From contig CAWJHQ010000005.1 of NCBI GenBank assembly GCA_963842775.1, forward strand, positions 558,001-622,000: DNA of 64,000 bases, given 5' to 3'. This stretch comes from R-RK-3 sp963842775. GTDB lineage: Bacteria; Pseudomonadota; Alphaproteobacteria; Rhizobiales; Rhodomicrobiaceae. This document shows positions 54,423 through 63,464 of the stretch, in pieces. Made by a program: the position numbers and the translations under genes. The notes below the pieces were generated by a model. That model was not told the origin of the DNA. It saw nothing but the letters and a program-made list of their open reading frames with translations, and made no database searches. Every line of letters starts with the position of its first letter. The stretch's first letter is position 1.

Positions 54423-55093
54423 TCAACGACCAGAACAGAAGGCGTCGGACTGAGCCAGCTTGGCAATGGCAAAGTAGATCCGCTCCGCTTGGCCGGAAAG
54501 CGAGCCGGAGATCTGATTGTAGGCAACGACTGCGGGAATGGCAGCCGCGAGACCAAGCGCCGTGGCGAACAGAGCCTCCGCAATTCCGGGGGCGACGACC
54601 GCCAAGCTCGTATCTTGCTGGCCGGCAATTGCAGTGAAAAGCTGTTCATGATGCCCCAGACCGTGCCGAACAAGCCGATGAAAGGCGCGGTGGAGCCCAC
54701 AGTCGCTAAGAATCGGAGCCGAGCCTGAAGCCTGATCAGCTGTTGGCGTGCCGCGAGGCGCATTACCTTTTCTAGGCGCGCCTCGATTTCTGAGCGGCTC
54801 TCGCCAGGAGACCACCGCAGGTCATGGGCCGCCGCAAACAACTTGCGCGCGAACCAGGTTTTTTCTGAAGGGGCGGCATCCGATGCAGCAATAAAGCGCT
54901 CAAACCCTCGAACCTGCGCCCCGAAGCGGCTCAAGCGGATCGTCTTTTCGAGAATGACCGTCCAGCACAGCACCGAAGCGACAATCAAGAGGCCCATGAC
55001 GCACTTGACTACTGGATCCGCGCTCGCGATCAGATCGAGAAGCACAGCAATGAGATTAGTGCCCGCGGGTATGGAAGGAAGGTCTGTGGTCAT
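54423..55093 (-). CDS. exbB: ExbB-type proton-channel protein (frameshifted)
   Basis: A three-helix membrane protein. N-terminal residues (VVKCVMGLLIVASVLCWTVILEKTIRL, then FLATVGSTAPFIGLFGTVWGIMNSF) read in the first frame. At about 54637-54640 (a run of four A) the frame shifts, and the true continuation is TAIAGQQDTSLAVVAPGIAEALFATALGLAAAIPAVVAYNQI, ending at 54423. The net change is one base lost or two gained. The restored protein is about 223 residues, with the ExbB channel helices intact. Confidence 0.9.
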
Positions 55094-55128
55094 AACTTTA
55101 AGTCCTATCGGGCTGAAAACTGGAGCAC

Positions 55129-56013
55129 CTAGCGGAAGTGGAACGGCATCGTGAAGCGGAGTTGAGAGGGTGTAGCTCCTGGTGGGGCTACAGGAAATGG
55201 CGCGGCGCGTCTGACCGCGGACAACGCGCCACGATCCAGAGAGGCATTGCCGCTCGAAGAAAGAACGGCGGCTGAAATAAGTTGCCCCGACGACGAGACC
55301 GCGAAGGTAATGACAACCTCGCCGCTCACGCCGTTGACTGACGGCTTGTTCCTCGCGATCTTCGCTCTCACTGAGGCGCCGTAGTTCCTCAGCGTGCCTT
55401 GGCTGGCGGAGATCCGGCCTCTGGATGATTGCGCGCCATCGGAGCCGATTGCACCGGCCGACGCGCTTGCTGTCTTACGCTTGGCCGCCTTTTTAGGTGG
55501 CTTGGGCTCCTCCTCGACCGCTGGCTTTCGCGGCAATTCGCGGGCGGGCGGATCAGCCTGTTGAGGGTCTACCTCCGCGACGCGCTTCTGGTGCAATGCG
55601 TCTTCGTCGAGCCGATCGCGGTCATGCCTGTCAACTGGCGTTTCCTGCTTCTCGTCGGGCGGAGTTAACGCGGAGAGCGGCTCGGGCTTGGCATGCTCTT
55701 GCGTCGATTGAACCTCGGGCGGAGGATCTTCGACGGGCTGGGGTTCTGGATCTTGAACCTTGGCATCTTTCGCCGGAGGCGTTTCAGCCGTCGCGGGCGC
55801 TGCGGCCGCCGCTTCCGCCGCGCTCTGTTCGGCCGCGTCGATAATGTCCGTCGTTTCGAGATTGATGCTGATCGCCATGGTTGGATTGGTGGCGCTGCCG
55901 AATTTTGCCGTTTCCCGGCCAAAAAGAATTCCGGCGGCCAATGCATGCGCCGCTATCGATGCGCCCAAGCTGAGCCAGACGATCCAGCGGCCGGCCTCTG
56001 AGCGATCAATCAT
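55129..56013 (-). CDS. TonB family energy transducer
   Basis: A 294-residue TonB-like protein: N-terminal membrane helix (about 10-30, IVWLSLGASIAAHALAAGILFG), a Pro/Glu-rich periplasmic spacer (about 85-180) and a C-terminal TonB domain (about 215-294, YGASVRAKIARNKPSVNGVSGEVVITFAVSSSGQLISAAVLSSSGNASLDRGALSAVRRAAPFPVAPPG). It probably links the exbB-exbD motor to the receptor encoded upstream at 56.7-58.9 kb. The gene lies 35 bases before exbB. Confidence 0.92.
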   Translation of the reverse strand: MIDRSEAGRWIVWLSLGASIAAHALAAGILFGRETAKFGSATNPTMAISINLETTDIIDAAEQSAAEAAAAAPATAETPPAKDAKVQDPEPQPVEDPPPEVQSTQEHAKPEPLSALTPPDEKQETPVDRHDRDRLDEDALHQKRVAEVDPQQADPPARELPRKPAVEEEPKPPKKAAKRKTASASAGAIGSDGAQSSRGRISASQGTLRNYGASVRAKIARNKPSVNGVSGEVVITFAVSSSGQLISAAVLSSSGNASLDRGALSAVRRAAPFPVAPPGATPSQLRFTMPFHFR

Positions 56014-56172
56014 CGTCCGCGAACCTTCCGCTCGGGGCCAATGCTGATTGCCGATGTTATGCCCGCCCGCCCGCCGGTCAAACCCTGGACCCCATTATGC
56101 TCCATCAGAGTCACGAGACTCCGCCACCCGCCGCAAGGCTGATTGCCTACGCTTCTCATGCCGTGCCTTCGC

Positions 56173-56700
56173 TCATTTCTGGTGCGACGGTGCCGCCTCG
56201 CCTTGACCGTGTGGAGGATGGGGTCCTGGCCCCAGGGCCGAGCTGGGTTGAACTTCGACGATTCCGCCAAACAATGAGAGCTTGGCGCGATCCGTGGGCG
56301 CCATTCGCGCTTCGGCGTTCCGCACGCCGGCCGCAAGGCGGGCGGCGAGATCGGGCGATGCGCCCACGGCAACCACCGCCTCGGCTTCCGTGAGGCCGTC
56401 GCCACCGCATAAAATCACCTCCCAGACGCCGCCGCGCCGCTTTAGAAGCGCCCGCCCGCCGCGCTTGTCCTGCGCCCATCCGGCGATGGCATACTCCTCG
56501 ACAACAACGACAGGCTCGACGAGGAGCGGCGCATCAGGCCGTTCCCAGGTTGCGCGCATGATCTTGGTGATTGCCGCTGTTTCCGCTCCGGAATTATCAG
56601 CATTCAGAAGCGACGAGGAAGCCACCAGCATCGCGGCGAACATCATCGCGACACGCGTGGCCCCCAAATTGGGGCGCGCGGTTGGGTTCACATGTTTCAT
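56173..56700 (-). CDS. Copper uptake system-associated secreted protein
   Basis: A 175-residue protein starting 4 bases after the receptor gene. It has a signal-like segment (about 17-36) and then AAITKIMRATWERPDAPLLVEPVVVVEEYAIAGWAQDKRGGRALLKRRGGVWEVILCGGDGLTEAEAVV. The AIAGW.Q..RGGRALL..+.G.W.v.LC pattern is what I recall for the family named copper uptake system-associated protein. One Cys and Glu-rich helices are present; the molecular role is not established. The C-terminal tail (SSALGPGPHPPHGQG..) is low complexity. Confidence 0.75.
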   Translation of the reverse strand: MKHVNPTARPNLGATRVAMMFAAMLVASSSLLNADNSGAETAAITKIMRATWERPDAPLLVEPVVVVEEYAIAGWAQDKRGGRALLKRRGGVWEVILCGGDGLTEAEAVVAVGASPDLAARLAAGVRNAEARMAPTDRAKLSLFGGIVEVQPSSALGPGPHPPHGQGEAAPSHQK

Positions 56701-56704
56701 GAGC

Positions 56705-58928
56705 CTACCATTTGTACTTCATGCCGGCATATACTGCGCGGCCGGTACCTGGTTCGAAGAAGTTCGTAGCGATCGGATCGGCATTGTTGGTGATGCCGAC
56801 GCTGGCGATGTAATGCTCGTCGGTCAGGTTGCGGCCTTCGGCATAGAACGAGAAGGCTCCTCCCGGATCATAACCTGCCTTGGCACCCAGAAGCAGATAC
56901 GCTTCGGTATCAAGCGTATTGGCACTGTCGACATAGTAGGCTTCCGGCACCCATTCGATATTCGGGCCAAAATAGAAGCCGCTCGGATGCTTATAGAGCA
57001 GCTCGGCGCGCAGGAAGTGCGGCGGTGCACCGGGCAGCTCGTTGTCGCCGAACAGTGCGTCGTTGTCGAAACGGAAGTCGCTATAGGTGTAGGCGACGTT
57101 CAGCCAGAGGCGGTCCGGCTTGTCGCCATCGGCCAGCATACCGCTAAAGATGCTCGCGCCGAAGCCGAGCTCCAGGCCCTGATGGATCGTTTTATCAGCA
57201 TTCCGGACGATGCAGAAATCGGAAACCGGGAAGGGAGCTACGCACATCAGCTCATTGTCGATGAGTGAGCGATAGAGCGCGATGTCCCAGCTATAGGTTT
57301 CGCGTCGCCGCCGTGTGCCGATCTCGAAGGTTGTGGCCGTTTGCAGCTCCGCGCCGAACAGCGCGCCGGACGAAGCGGAATTCTCGCCGAAACTCGGGAC
57401 CTCCGCGCCTTTGGCGACATTGGCATAGACTTGCGCGGACCGGTCGATCTCCCACAGCACGCCGATTTTCGGGCTGAAGGCGTTGAATGTCTTTTCGCCG
57501 GACGCATCGCCGTTGCTGAGGAAGTGATCGTCAAGCTTGCGTTCAGCGTGGAGGAACTGTCCCCCGGCGACTAGCGCCACCTGCGGCAGGACATAGAACG
57601 CGTTCTCGACATAGAGCGTCATATTGCGCGACTCCTGCCTCTCATCGGCCGTCGGATCGCCTTTTTCGCCGAAGTCATTTTCAAATTGCTGTGCGTCATT
57701 CGTGCCATTGTGCAGATTGGCGCCAACGAGAAGGCGGTTCTTGTGTCCGCCAATCTCGGTCTCGTTCATCAACCGGGCAAAGCCGCCATAGTCGAAGTAC
57801 TTATAGTCAAGAACCTCGAAGATCGGGTGATCCAGATGCCGATCGAGGGCGAAGGCGCCGACTTCGACGATCGTGCCCGGCGCGACTTGCATCGTCGTCT
57901 TGTTGGCAAAGCGCAGAGTGTCGATGTTGCGCTCCCAATCGTCGGTGACGTTGATGCCCTGCGCTTTTTCGGGGTCTGACAGCGCCTGCTCCTTGGTCAC
58001 CGAGCCGGGAATGTCCTGCCGGACGCGGTTGGCGTTCAGGTAGAAGCGCGTCTCGGCATTGGGGGAAATCTGGATGCCGAGATTGGCGTGCATGCGCTCG
58101 GCATCGCCGCCGCTATGGTCGCGGAAGCCGTCCTGCTCCTGGACCGAGCCGGTGATGAAATAGTCGACCGGCCCATTGACGGCGCCGGAGCTGGATTGCA
58201 GCCGATGGAAGCCGAAGCTGCCGACATCGACGCTGGTCTCGAACAGCTCCGAGTTGTACCCGGTCGGGGTGACGAAATTGATCGCGCCGCCGAGCGTCGT
58301 GGCGCCGAAACGCTGGCCGTTCGCGCCCTTATAGACCTCGATATAGCGGAAAGCGGTCGGGTCGAACTCCTGGAAGTCGCCGAAGCCGTCGGCCGTGTTG
58401 ATCGGGATGCCGTCCATATAGAGATTAATGCCGCGCAGATGGAAATTGCGCGAGAGGCCGGAGCCGCGAATGGACAAGCCGTGTATCGTCGCCCCATTTC
58501 GGCTGGACGAAAACGCCCGGAACATAGTCCAGCGCGTCTTTAATGGTGTTTGCCGCTGTCGTGTCCTTGTAGTCATCCGTAACGACAGTGACGGTACCGG
58601 GCACGGTCGCCAGTTCGCGGATCGCCTCTTCGGTGGTCGGCACGGTAAGGGCACCGGCACGCGGTTCGCCGCCCGGAAAGCCGGTCGCCTGTTCGGAGCC
58701 GACTTCTGCGGCCTGGCTGGCCGGCGCGACCTCAGCCGGAGCGGTCTTTGCTTTGGGTGCGGGTTGCACGATAACGATCGGCGGAAGCTGTGTTCCCTGA
58801 GCTTGCTGGGCATTCGCGCCGGTGGTCGAGATGCCAAGTGCCAAACCGGTGAACGCGCAGGCAAGGGGAATTTCGAGCCGCCGCGCCGGTACAACCGGTC
58901 GCCGCTCGCGAGAACGATGGGGTGTCAT
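56705..58928 (-). CDS. TonB-dependent receptor, probable copper receptor (frameshifted)
   Basis: An outer-membrane receptor of about 740 residues. It has a signal peptide (LACAFTGLALGISTTGANAQ), a Pro/Ala linker, a plug domain (TVPGTVTVVTDDYKDTTAANTIKDALDYVPGVFVQPKWGDDTRL, then SIRGSGLSRNFHLRGINLYMDGIPIN) and a 22-strand barrel ending FFEPGTGRAVYAGMKYKW. The frame changes at about 58475: one extra base between DDTRL and SIRGSGL. The start ATG 58928 is preferred; 58958 is upstream in frame. Context (PCuAC, YcnI, CopCD, DUF2946) points to copper instead of iron. It is tightly linked to the downstream secreted protein. Confidence 0.9.
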
Positions 58929-59018
58929 TTGAGTAGGCCTTGCAATGAGCTGAAGCAATCGCTCAGGCGCCGCGGCATCGCTTTGCCGGAGATGGTTTCC
59001 TGAGCGGAGAAAGACGCC

Positions 59019-59417
59019 TCAGACGATTGCGGGCGGGGCGTGGGAAGGCGGCTTAGTCCCCGACAATTTGCGCGCGATGATCTCGCTGACCATTTCGACG
59101 CGCTCGGAGGCGCGATCCGGCGGGCAAAGATCCATCACCAAGGGAACGGCCATGATCGCCACGGTGGGAGCCGCCCCCAAGCAGATCGGGCACTTGGTCA
59201 TGTCGCCGCCGGGCGGTTGCGGCAGGGCAGGCAATTCGGCACCTGCGGGCGCGGCGGCGATACCGCCGCCGTGGCAAATCGTGGAGTATGCCGCGCTGAG
59301 CGCCTGATACTCCATCTGCATCCGCAGCATGGACGCGCCATGATTGACGATCAGTGCGGCATGCATGAGCACGCCGAAGATCGCAAAAAGGCTTATCCAT
59401 CCGCGAAATCGGGTCAC
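59019..59417 (-). CDS. DUF2946 family protein (CxxC)
   Basis: A 132-residue protein with an N-terminal membrane helix or signal (WISLFAIFGVLMHAALIVNHGA), a Gly/Ala-rich loop and the motif KCPICLGAAP, followed by a short hydrophobic stretch. This is the DUF2946 pattern, often found next to TonB-dependent copper receptors and CopCD proteins. The CxxC and His residues could bind copper; the role is not proven. Confidence 0.78.
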   Translation of the reverse strand: MTRFRGWISLFAIFGVLMHAALIVNHGASMLRMQMEYQALSAAYSTICHGGGIAAAPAGAELPALPQPPGGDMTKCPICLGAAPTVAIMAVPLVMDLCPPDRASERVEMVSEIIARKLSGTKPPSHAPPAIV

Positions 59418-59575
59418 GTCGATATCTCCCTTATGAGAGATTATAGAAGATGGCGATGTCTGACAATCTGGTGTGGCAGGAGAGATCAGCAGCGGTGCGC
59501 GAATGCCACAGTCGTGCCGGGCTCAGGAGAGGCGCTATTAATGTGGGCAAATTCGGAAGGCACGGACGACTTCCA

Positions 59576-61216
59576 CTATCTGCGGATATCGATCTCGCCC
59601 TCAAGTTTGGCGAGTTCGAAATCGGAGACGAGGATATCGATGCGGACCGACCAACGTCCTGGCACCGGGATGGGCAAATCGATGATTTGCCAAGTACCAT
59701 CCCCTGGTCGCGTGGCGGATCGCTTTATAGGCTCGACCCCGGCGACCGCATTGGCGAGGGTCAGCGTCACTTCTTTGGCCGGGAGCGGGCCGAAATCGCC
59801 ATTCATGAGGATCATCGACGCGGTGACCGCGCCGGTGTGGCCCGGCGTAATCGTGAGGTCCGCCATCGCCTTCGCGGTATGAATGTGGATCGCAGCGGGT
59901 GCGGCGGCCGCTTCAGCGAGGGCGCGCGGTGGCGGCGTGAAGCGCCAAAGCGCGGCAACACCGAAGATCGCAAGGATGAGCATCGTCTCAAGCAGGATCG
60001 AACGCCGGAGCAGGCGCGTCGAAGGCCCATCGCCCTGCTCGGCGGGTTGCGTAAGTCGGAAACGGTTCATGGCCGCGAGTGCGAACACCACCACCAGCAG
60101 CGCCAGCTTGATTAGGAACACTTTGCCATAGGCGGTCGTCCAGAGCGCCTCGATGCTCTGCAATTGCACAACCGCAAGCAGCAGCCCGGATGCTATGAGC
60201 GACGCAAGCGCATAGGGGATTGCCCGCGAAAACCCGCGAAGCACAGCTGTCGCATCTGCGCGGGACGAAGCGAGCGCGAAACCAAGCGGCATGAGCGCAC
60301 CGGCCCAGAAAGCGATGCAGATGCCATGCAGAAAGACGGCAGGACGGGTTAGCCATTCCGGAGGTGCGGCGCTGGCGTGGCCGCTCGCCGCCAGTGCGCT
60401 GCCGACGCCGAGAAACGCCAGCAAGGATAGCGCCTTGGCAGGTAGGCCCCGCAGCGCTATGGCGATCAGCCCCGCGACGAGCGAGAAACCTGCGACAAGC
60501 ACGGTGTTGCCATAAGTCGTCTGGAAGCCAGTTCGCCAAATGATGGCCGCGTTGAGTTCCCTCAGCGTGGCATTGAGCGCGTCGGCACCCTGCAATCCCA
60601 GCGAGATCGTCGCCGCGATGAGGCCCAAGACCATCGTCGCGCAGGTGAGGAATGCTGCCCGTCTCCCGCCTTGGCCCATCCAGCTCGCGAAAAATACTCC
60701 GCCGACGCCGATGAACAGCCCGGTGTAGACTCCGAGCCTTGCCGTCCAGAAGGCGATGCGCACCGGCCAATCGACGCTGTCTTCGACATCCGGTATGGGG
60801 CCGGCGCTCGGCGCGCCGATGGAGAAAACCACGGCGCCGCCTACCGGATGGCCATCCGTGGAGACCACCCTCCAGCTCAGCGCATGCGTCCCCCTGCCCA
60901 GATCCGCGGGCGCTTCGATGATGAGTGTATTTCCCTCGAGGACGAAGCGGTCGAGCGATGTGACGTCGCCGCCCGGCGCCACCAGCTTGAGCACCAGCGG
61001 CGAAACCGGCTCGCTGAATGTCAGATTGAAGTGTTTGGGCGCATCGGCGATCATGGCGCCGTCACGGGGATCGGCGTTGATGAGCGACGCATGGGCGAAG
61101 GCCGTGCCGGCGGAACACAGCAGCACGGCAAGCATCGCCAGGGCCATCGCGATCTTTGCTTGGAACGAGAATCCGGATGCCGCGCGGCGAGCTACGAACG
61201 CGCATGGCCTGGTCAT
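59576..61216 (-). CDS. CopC-CopD fusion copper transport protein (YcnJ-like)
   Basis: A 546-residue protein. After a signal peptide the mature N-terminus begins HASLINADPRDGAMIADAPKHFNLTFSEPV, the CopC fold with an N-terminal copper-binding His and a second His in STDGHPVGGA. Eight hydrophobic helices follow (about 150-400), the CopD domain. The C-terminal ~100 residues add a periplasmic YtkA-like segment (KAMADLTITPGHTGAVTASMILMN) with further His. CopC-CopD fusions import copper into the cytoplasm or help load copper enzymes. It lies 31 bases after ycnI. Confidence 0.92.
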   Translation of the reverse strand: MTRPCAFVARRAASGFSFQAKIAMALAMLAVLLCSAGTAFAHASLINADPRDGAMIADAPKHFNLTFSEPVSPLVLKLVAPGGDVTSLDRFVLEGNTLIIEAPADLGRGTHALSWRVVSTDGHPVGGAVVFSIGAPSAGPIPDVEDSVDWPVRIAFWTARLGVYTGLFIGVGGVFFASWMGQGGRRAAFLTCATMVLGLIAATISLGLQGADALNATLRELNAAIIWRTGFQTTYGNTVLVAGFSLVAGLIAIALRGLPAKALSLLAFLGVGSALAASGHASAAPPEWLTRPAVFLHGICIAFWAGALMPLGFALASSRADATAVLRGFSRAIPYALASLIASGLLLAVVQLQSIEALWTTAYGKVFLIKLALLVVVFALAAMNRFRLTQPAEQGDGPSTRLLRRSILLETMLILAIFGVAALWRFTPPPRALAEAAAAPAAIHIHTAKAMADLTITPGHTGAVTASMILMNGDFGPLPAKEVTLTLANAVAGVEPIKRSATRPGDGTWQIIDLPIPVPGRWSVRIDILVSDFELAKLEGEIDIRR

Positions 61217-61247
61217 GGGCCAGCCCTCGGGAGACGGCCCCCCACAC

Positions 61248-61766
61248 TCATTTCAGCGGCAGCAGCTTTACGCCCGGCGCGGGCTTCTCATAGTCTGCGG
61301 CCGATTTGCCCGCCTCGGGGATTTCGATCCAGCGCTCGACGCCTTCCTCGCACTCCTGAACCACGGGAAAATAGAGCGTACTCCCCGCTTTGAGCTCGCC
61401 GGTGAAATAGGTTTGCAGCACGAACTCATCATAATAGTCATCGGGCAGCTTGCCGCCGCTCCATGCCACCTCTTTCACGCCCTCGCTCAGTGTCATCCCG
61501 TGGTAATAGGGATATGCTTTCTCATACTTGCCCTTCGTCATTTCCAACATCCAGCCGGGCTTTGGCATCGGCTTGACCGCGATCACGCCTTCGGGGATTT
61601 GTACGCGCAGCCTCACCGTCGCCGCGCCTTTGCAGCCGTGCGGCACACGAAAGACGGCTTTGTAACCGGCCGAGATCGGTGCATCCTGCGTCTCCAGTGT
61701 GACATGGGCGAAAGCCGTTGTTGCACCCGATGCGGCAAAAGCCGCGGCCGCGATGATATTTTTCAA
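61248..61766 (-). CDS. YcnI family copper-binding protein (DUF1775)
   Basis: A 172-residue periplasmic protein. The signal peptide ends ATTAFA, so the mature protein begins with His (HVTLETQDAPISAGYKAVFRVPHGCKGAATVRLRVQIPEG). In YcnI the N-terminal His and a conserved Trp (here in PKPGWMLEMTKGK) bind one Cu(II). The rest (VAWSGGKLPDDYYDEFVLQTYF, LYFPVVQECEEG) matches DUF1775. Its pairing with the CopCD gene is the standard YcnI-YcnJ arrangement. Confidence 0.94.
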   Translation of the reverse strand: MKNIIAAAAFAASGATTAFAHVTLETQDAPISAGYKAVFRVPHGCKGAATVRLRVQIPEGVIAVKPMPKPGWMLEMTKGKYEKAYPYYHGMTLSEGVKEVAWSGGKLPDDYYDEFVLQTYFTGELKAGSTLYFPVVQECEEGVERWIEIPEAGKSAADYEKPAPGVKLLPLK

Positions 61767-61870
61767 AATAGTTTCTCCTTACGCTGAGTGATGTTGCAGC
61801 GGACCGCCAAAGGCTTAAGACGCCGGCCGAGCAATCGAATACCCCTTATAGCCGCCGGTATCCAGAAAGG

Positions 61871-62227
61871 TCAGTGCTGAATGGTGGCCGTATAGCCATG
61901 CTCATTCGGTACTTTTTTCGTAATGGACGTGGTGATGGGGCACCCGATCGGACGCGGCCCGAAATCTAAATCGTCCGGCTGAGCTTGGTCGGGGCCTGTT
62001 GGGCGGATGTCAGAACAGAGGTGAAGCCTAAAAATATCGCGAATGGCTCGGCCCCTCACATCTTCGCTCGGCAGCGCCTTGCGCTTACGGGCGGTGATTG
62101 GAATGGTCTGCCCGATTCTCGCCGCCGGATTCGCCGAAGTGGCTTGCGCCGAATCGGGCGCGGCGGCGATACCGCCAGGCCCGATGCGAGCGTCGCGATC
62201 ATGACCTACCAGACTTGCAATACGCAT
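61871..62227 (-). CDS. Doubtful ORF between ycnI and pcuAC
   Basis: A 118-residue open frame with no recognisable family and no clear ribosome site. Its composition shifts along its length, as if frames were mixed, so it may be a damaged gene of the copper operon instead of a real protein. All four neighbours to the left are copper proteins on the same strand, so a SCO-like or DUF protein would be expected here. I cannot confirm one. The interval 61767-62268 is otherwise empty. Confidence 0.25.
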   Translation of the reverse strand: MRIASLVGHDRDARIGPGGIAAAPDSAQATSANPAARIGQTIPITARKRKALPSEDVRGRAIRDIFRLHLCSDIRPTGPDQAQPDDLDFGPRPIGCPITTSITKKVPNEHGYTATIQH

Positions 62228-62268
62228 CGAGACGACCTCTTGCCTGTCCCGCTCAATGAGTGCCGCCT

Positions 62269-62748
62269 TTATTTGTGACCGGCCGAACTGGCGCCCATCG
62301 CCTCTATCTCGAACTCGACCGGCACGCTTCCGGCCTTCTCGAATGTTAGCGTCCCTTTGATCTTGCCACCTTTCTTAAAGCCGGTTTTCAGGCCGATCAT
62401 CATGAGGTGATAGGAGCTGGGCCTGAGCTCGACCGTCGCGCCCGGCTTGATCTCAAGCCCACCCTCCAACCGGCGCATCTTCATGACTTTGTTGTCCACG
62501 GCCATCTCATGCACTTCGACGTTGCCGACACCGTCAGCTGAACCGCCAACAAGCTTGTCCATTTCCTTGCCCTCGTTAGTGATCGTCATATAACCCGCGG
62601 CAGCGGTGGCCCCCGCCGGGGTCGCTCGTGTCCAGGGATGGTCAATCTTCAGATTGCCGGCTTCGAATTCATGAGCGCAAAGTGGGGCGGCGACGGATAG
62701 AGCGCCGACCACCACAGAGGCGGTTATGACATCGCGTAAATAGAGCAT
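62269..62748 (-). CDS. Periplasmic copper chaperone PCu(A)C
   Basis: A 159-residue protein with a signal peptide (VITASVVVGALSVAAPLCA). The copper site shows as VEVHEMAVDNKVMKMRRL and SYHLMMIGL, the family motif H(M)x10Mx21HxM with both Met and His ligands. The remainder (HPWTRATPAGATAAAGYMTITNEG) is typical. It delivers Cu(I) toward cytochrome oxidase. It is the first gene of the - strand copper cluster. Confidence 0.94.
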   Translation of the reverse strand: MLYLRDVITASVVVGALSVAAPLCAHEFEAGNLKIDHPWTRATPAGATAAAGYMTITNEGKEMDKLVGGSADGVGNVEVHEMAVDNKVMKMRRLEGGLEIKPGATVELRPSSYHLMMIGLKTGFKKGGKIKGTLTFEKAGSVPVEFEIEAMGASSAGHK

Positions 62749-62995
62749 GGTCTTCCCTTGGTTTGGATCTCAGATTTTTTTGAACACAGGAGATTATTAT
62801 GCGGCCGCAGCCTTACTCCGGCCTTTTCCGAATCGCGATCTGTATCGGCGACCTATGCTTTGCGCCGCAGAGCTAGATCGGTCCACTTTTAACGACATTC
62901 GGCAGAAAGGCCGAGCGTGCAACGTCGTAACCAAAAGGTCCTGGTTCACTGGCTTACACATGCCAGCATTCCCCGCTGCGCCAGCAAGTCTGACT

Positions 62996-63304
62996 GTGTC
63001 AGGAGGCGAGGTGCGGTCAAGAGCGGATCAGCCCCGCATTTGCAAGCTTTCATCCTCTCCATACTTCGGCGCTGTTGCCTGCAATTCTGACGTCAGATGT
63101 TAGCGGGCGAAGTGGGGTCACGAGTAGGGTCAGAGCCCACATTGGCGGGCTTTTCACCCTGCCCATCAGAGCAAGACCATCGCCTGCATTTCGGACGCCC
63201 AGTGTCAGCGGGCAAGTGGGTCACGAGTGGGGTCAGAGCGCGCATTTGCCGGTTTTTCATCCTGTCCATTACAGCGGCGCCATCCATCAGCACGACAGTG
63301 GCCT
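62996..63304. repeat. Three diverged 103-bp tandem repeats
   Basis: Three consecutive units start with GTGTCAGGAGGCGAG (62996), GTTAGCGGGCGAAGTGG (63099) and GTGTCAGCGGGCAAGTGG (63202), a spacing of exactly 103 bases. Each then shows GGTCA, a CGCATTTGC-like block, a TTTCA(T/C)CC block and a GGCGCT-like block in the same order. A weaker fourth copy may precede them. They lie just before a serine recombinase gene. Confidence 0.7.
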
Positions 63305-63430
63305 GTCAAACACGAGCATGAAGAGAGGGACGTCCATTATGGGTGTACTTGTTAGACGCCTTCGCATTAGACAGTTTTCGCGTATAAATAGGGTTGACTT
63401 TAGCATTGTTAGACGATACGCACGCAACCT
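63303..63430. promoter_or_regulatory. Possible res site of the adjacent recombinase
   Basis: The 10-mer TTGTTAGACG occurs at 63349-63358 and 63406-63415, with a further TTAGAC at 63367-63372, in an AT-rich 120 bases directly upstream of a resolvase-type gene. Multiple short recombinase boxes in this position are how res sites look. The boundaries and subsite pairing are inferred. Confidence 0.35.
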
Positions 63431-63464
63431 CTAGAGCCTAATTGGACAACTCAAGGGCAATGCG

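Noticed and set aside
62996..63304. CRISPR array
   Set aside because: Units are 103 bases and diverged throughout; there is no short identical repeat with unique spacers and no cas gene.
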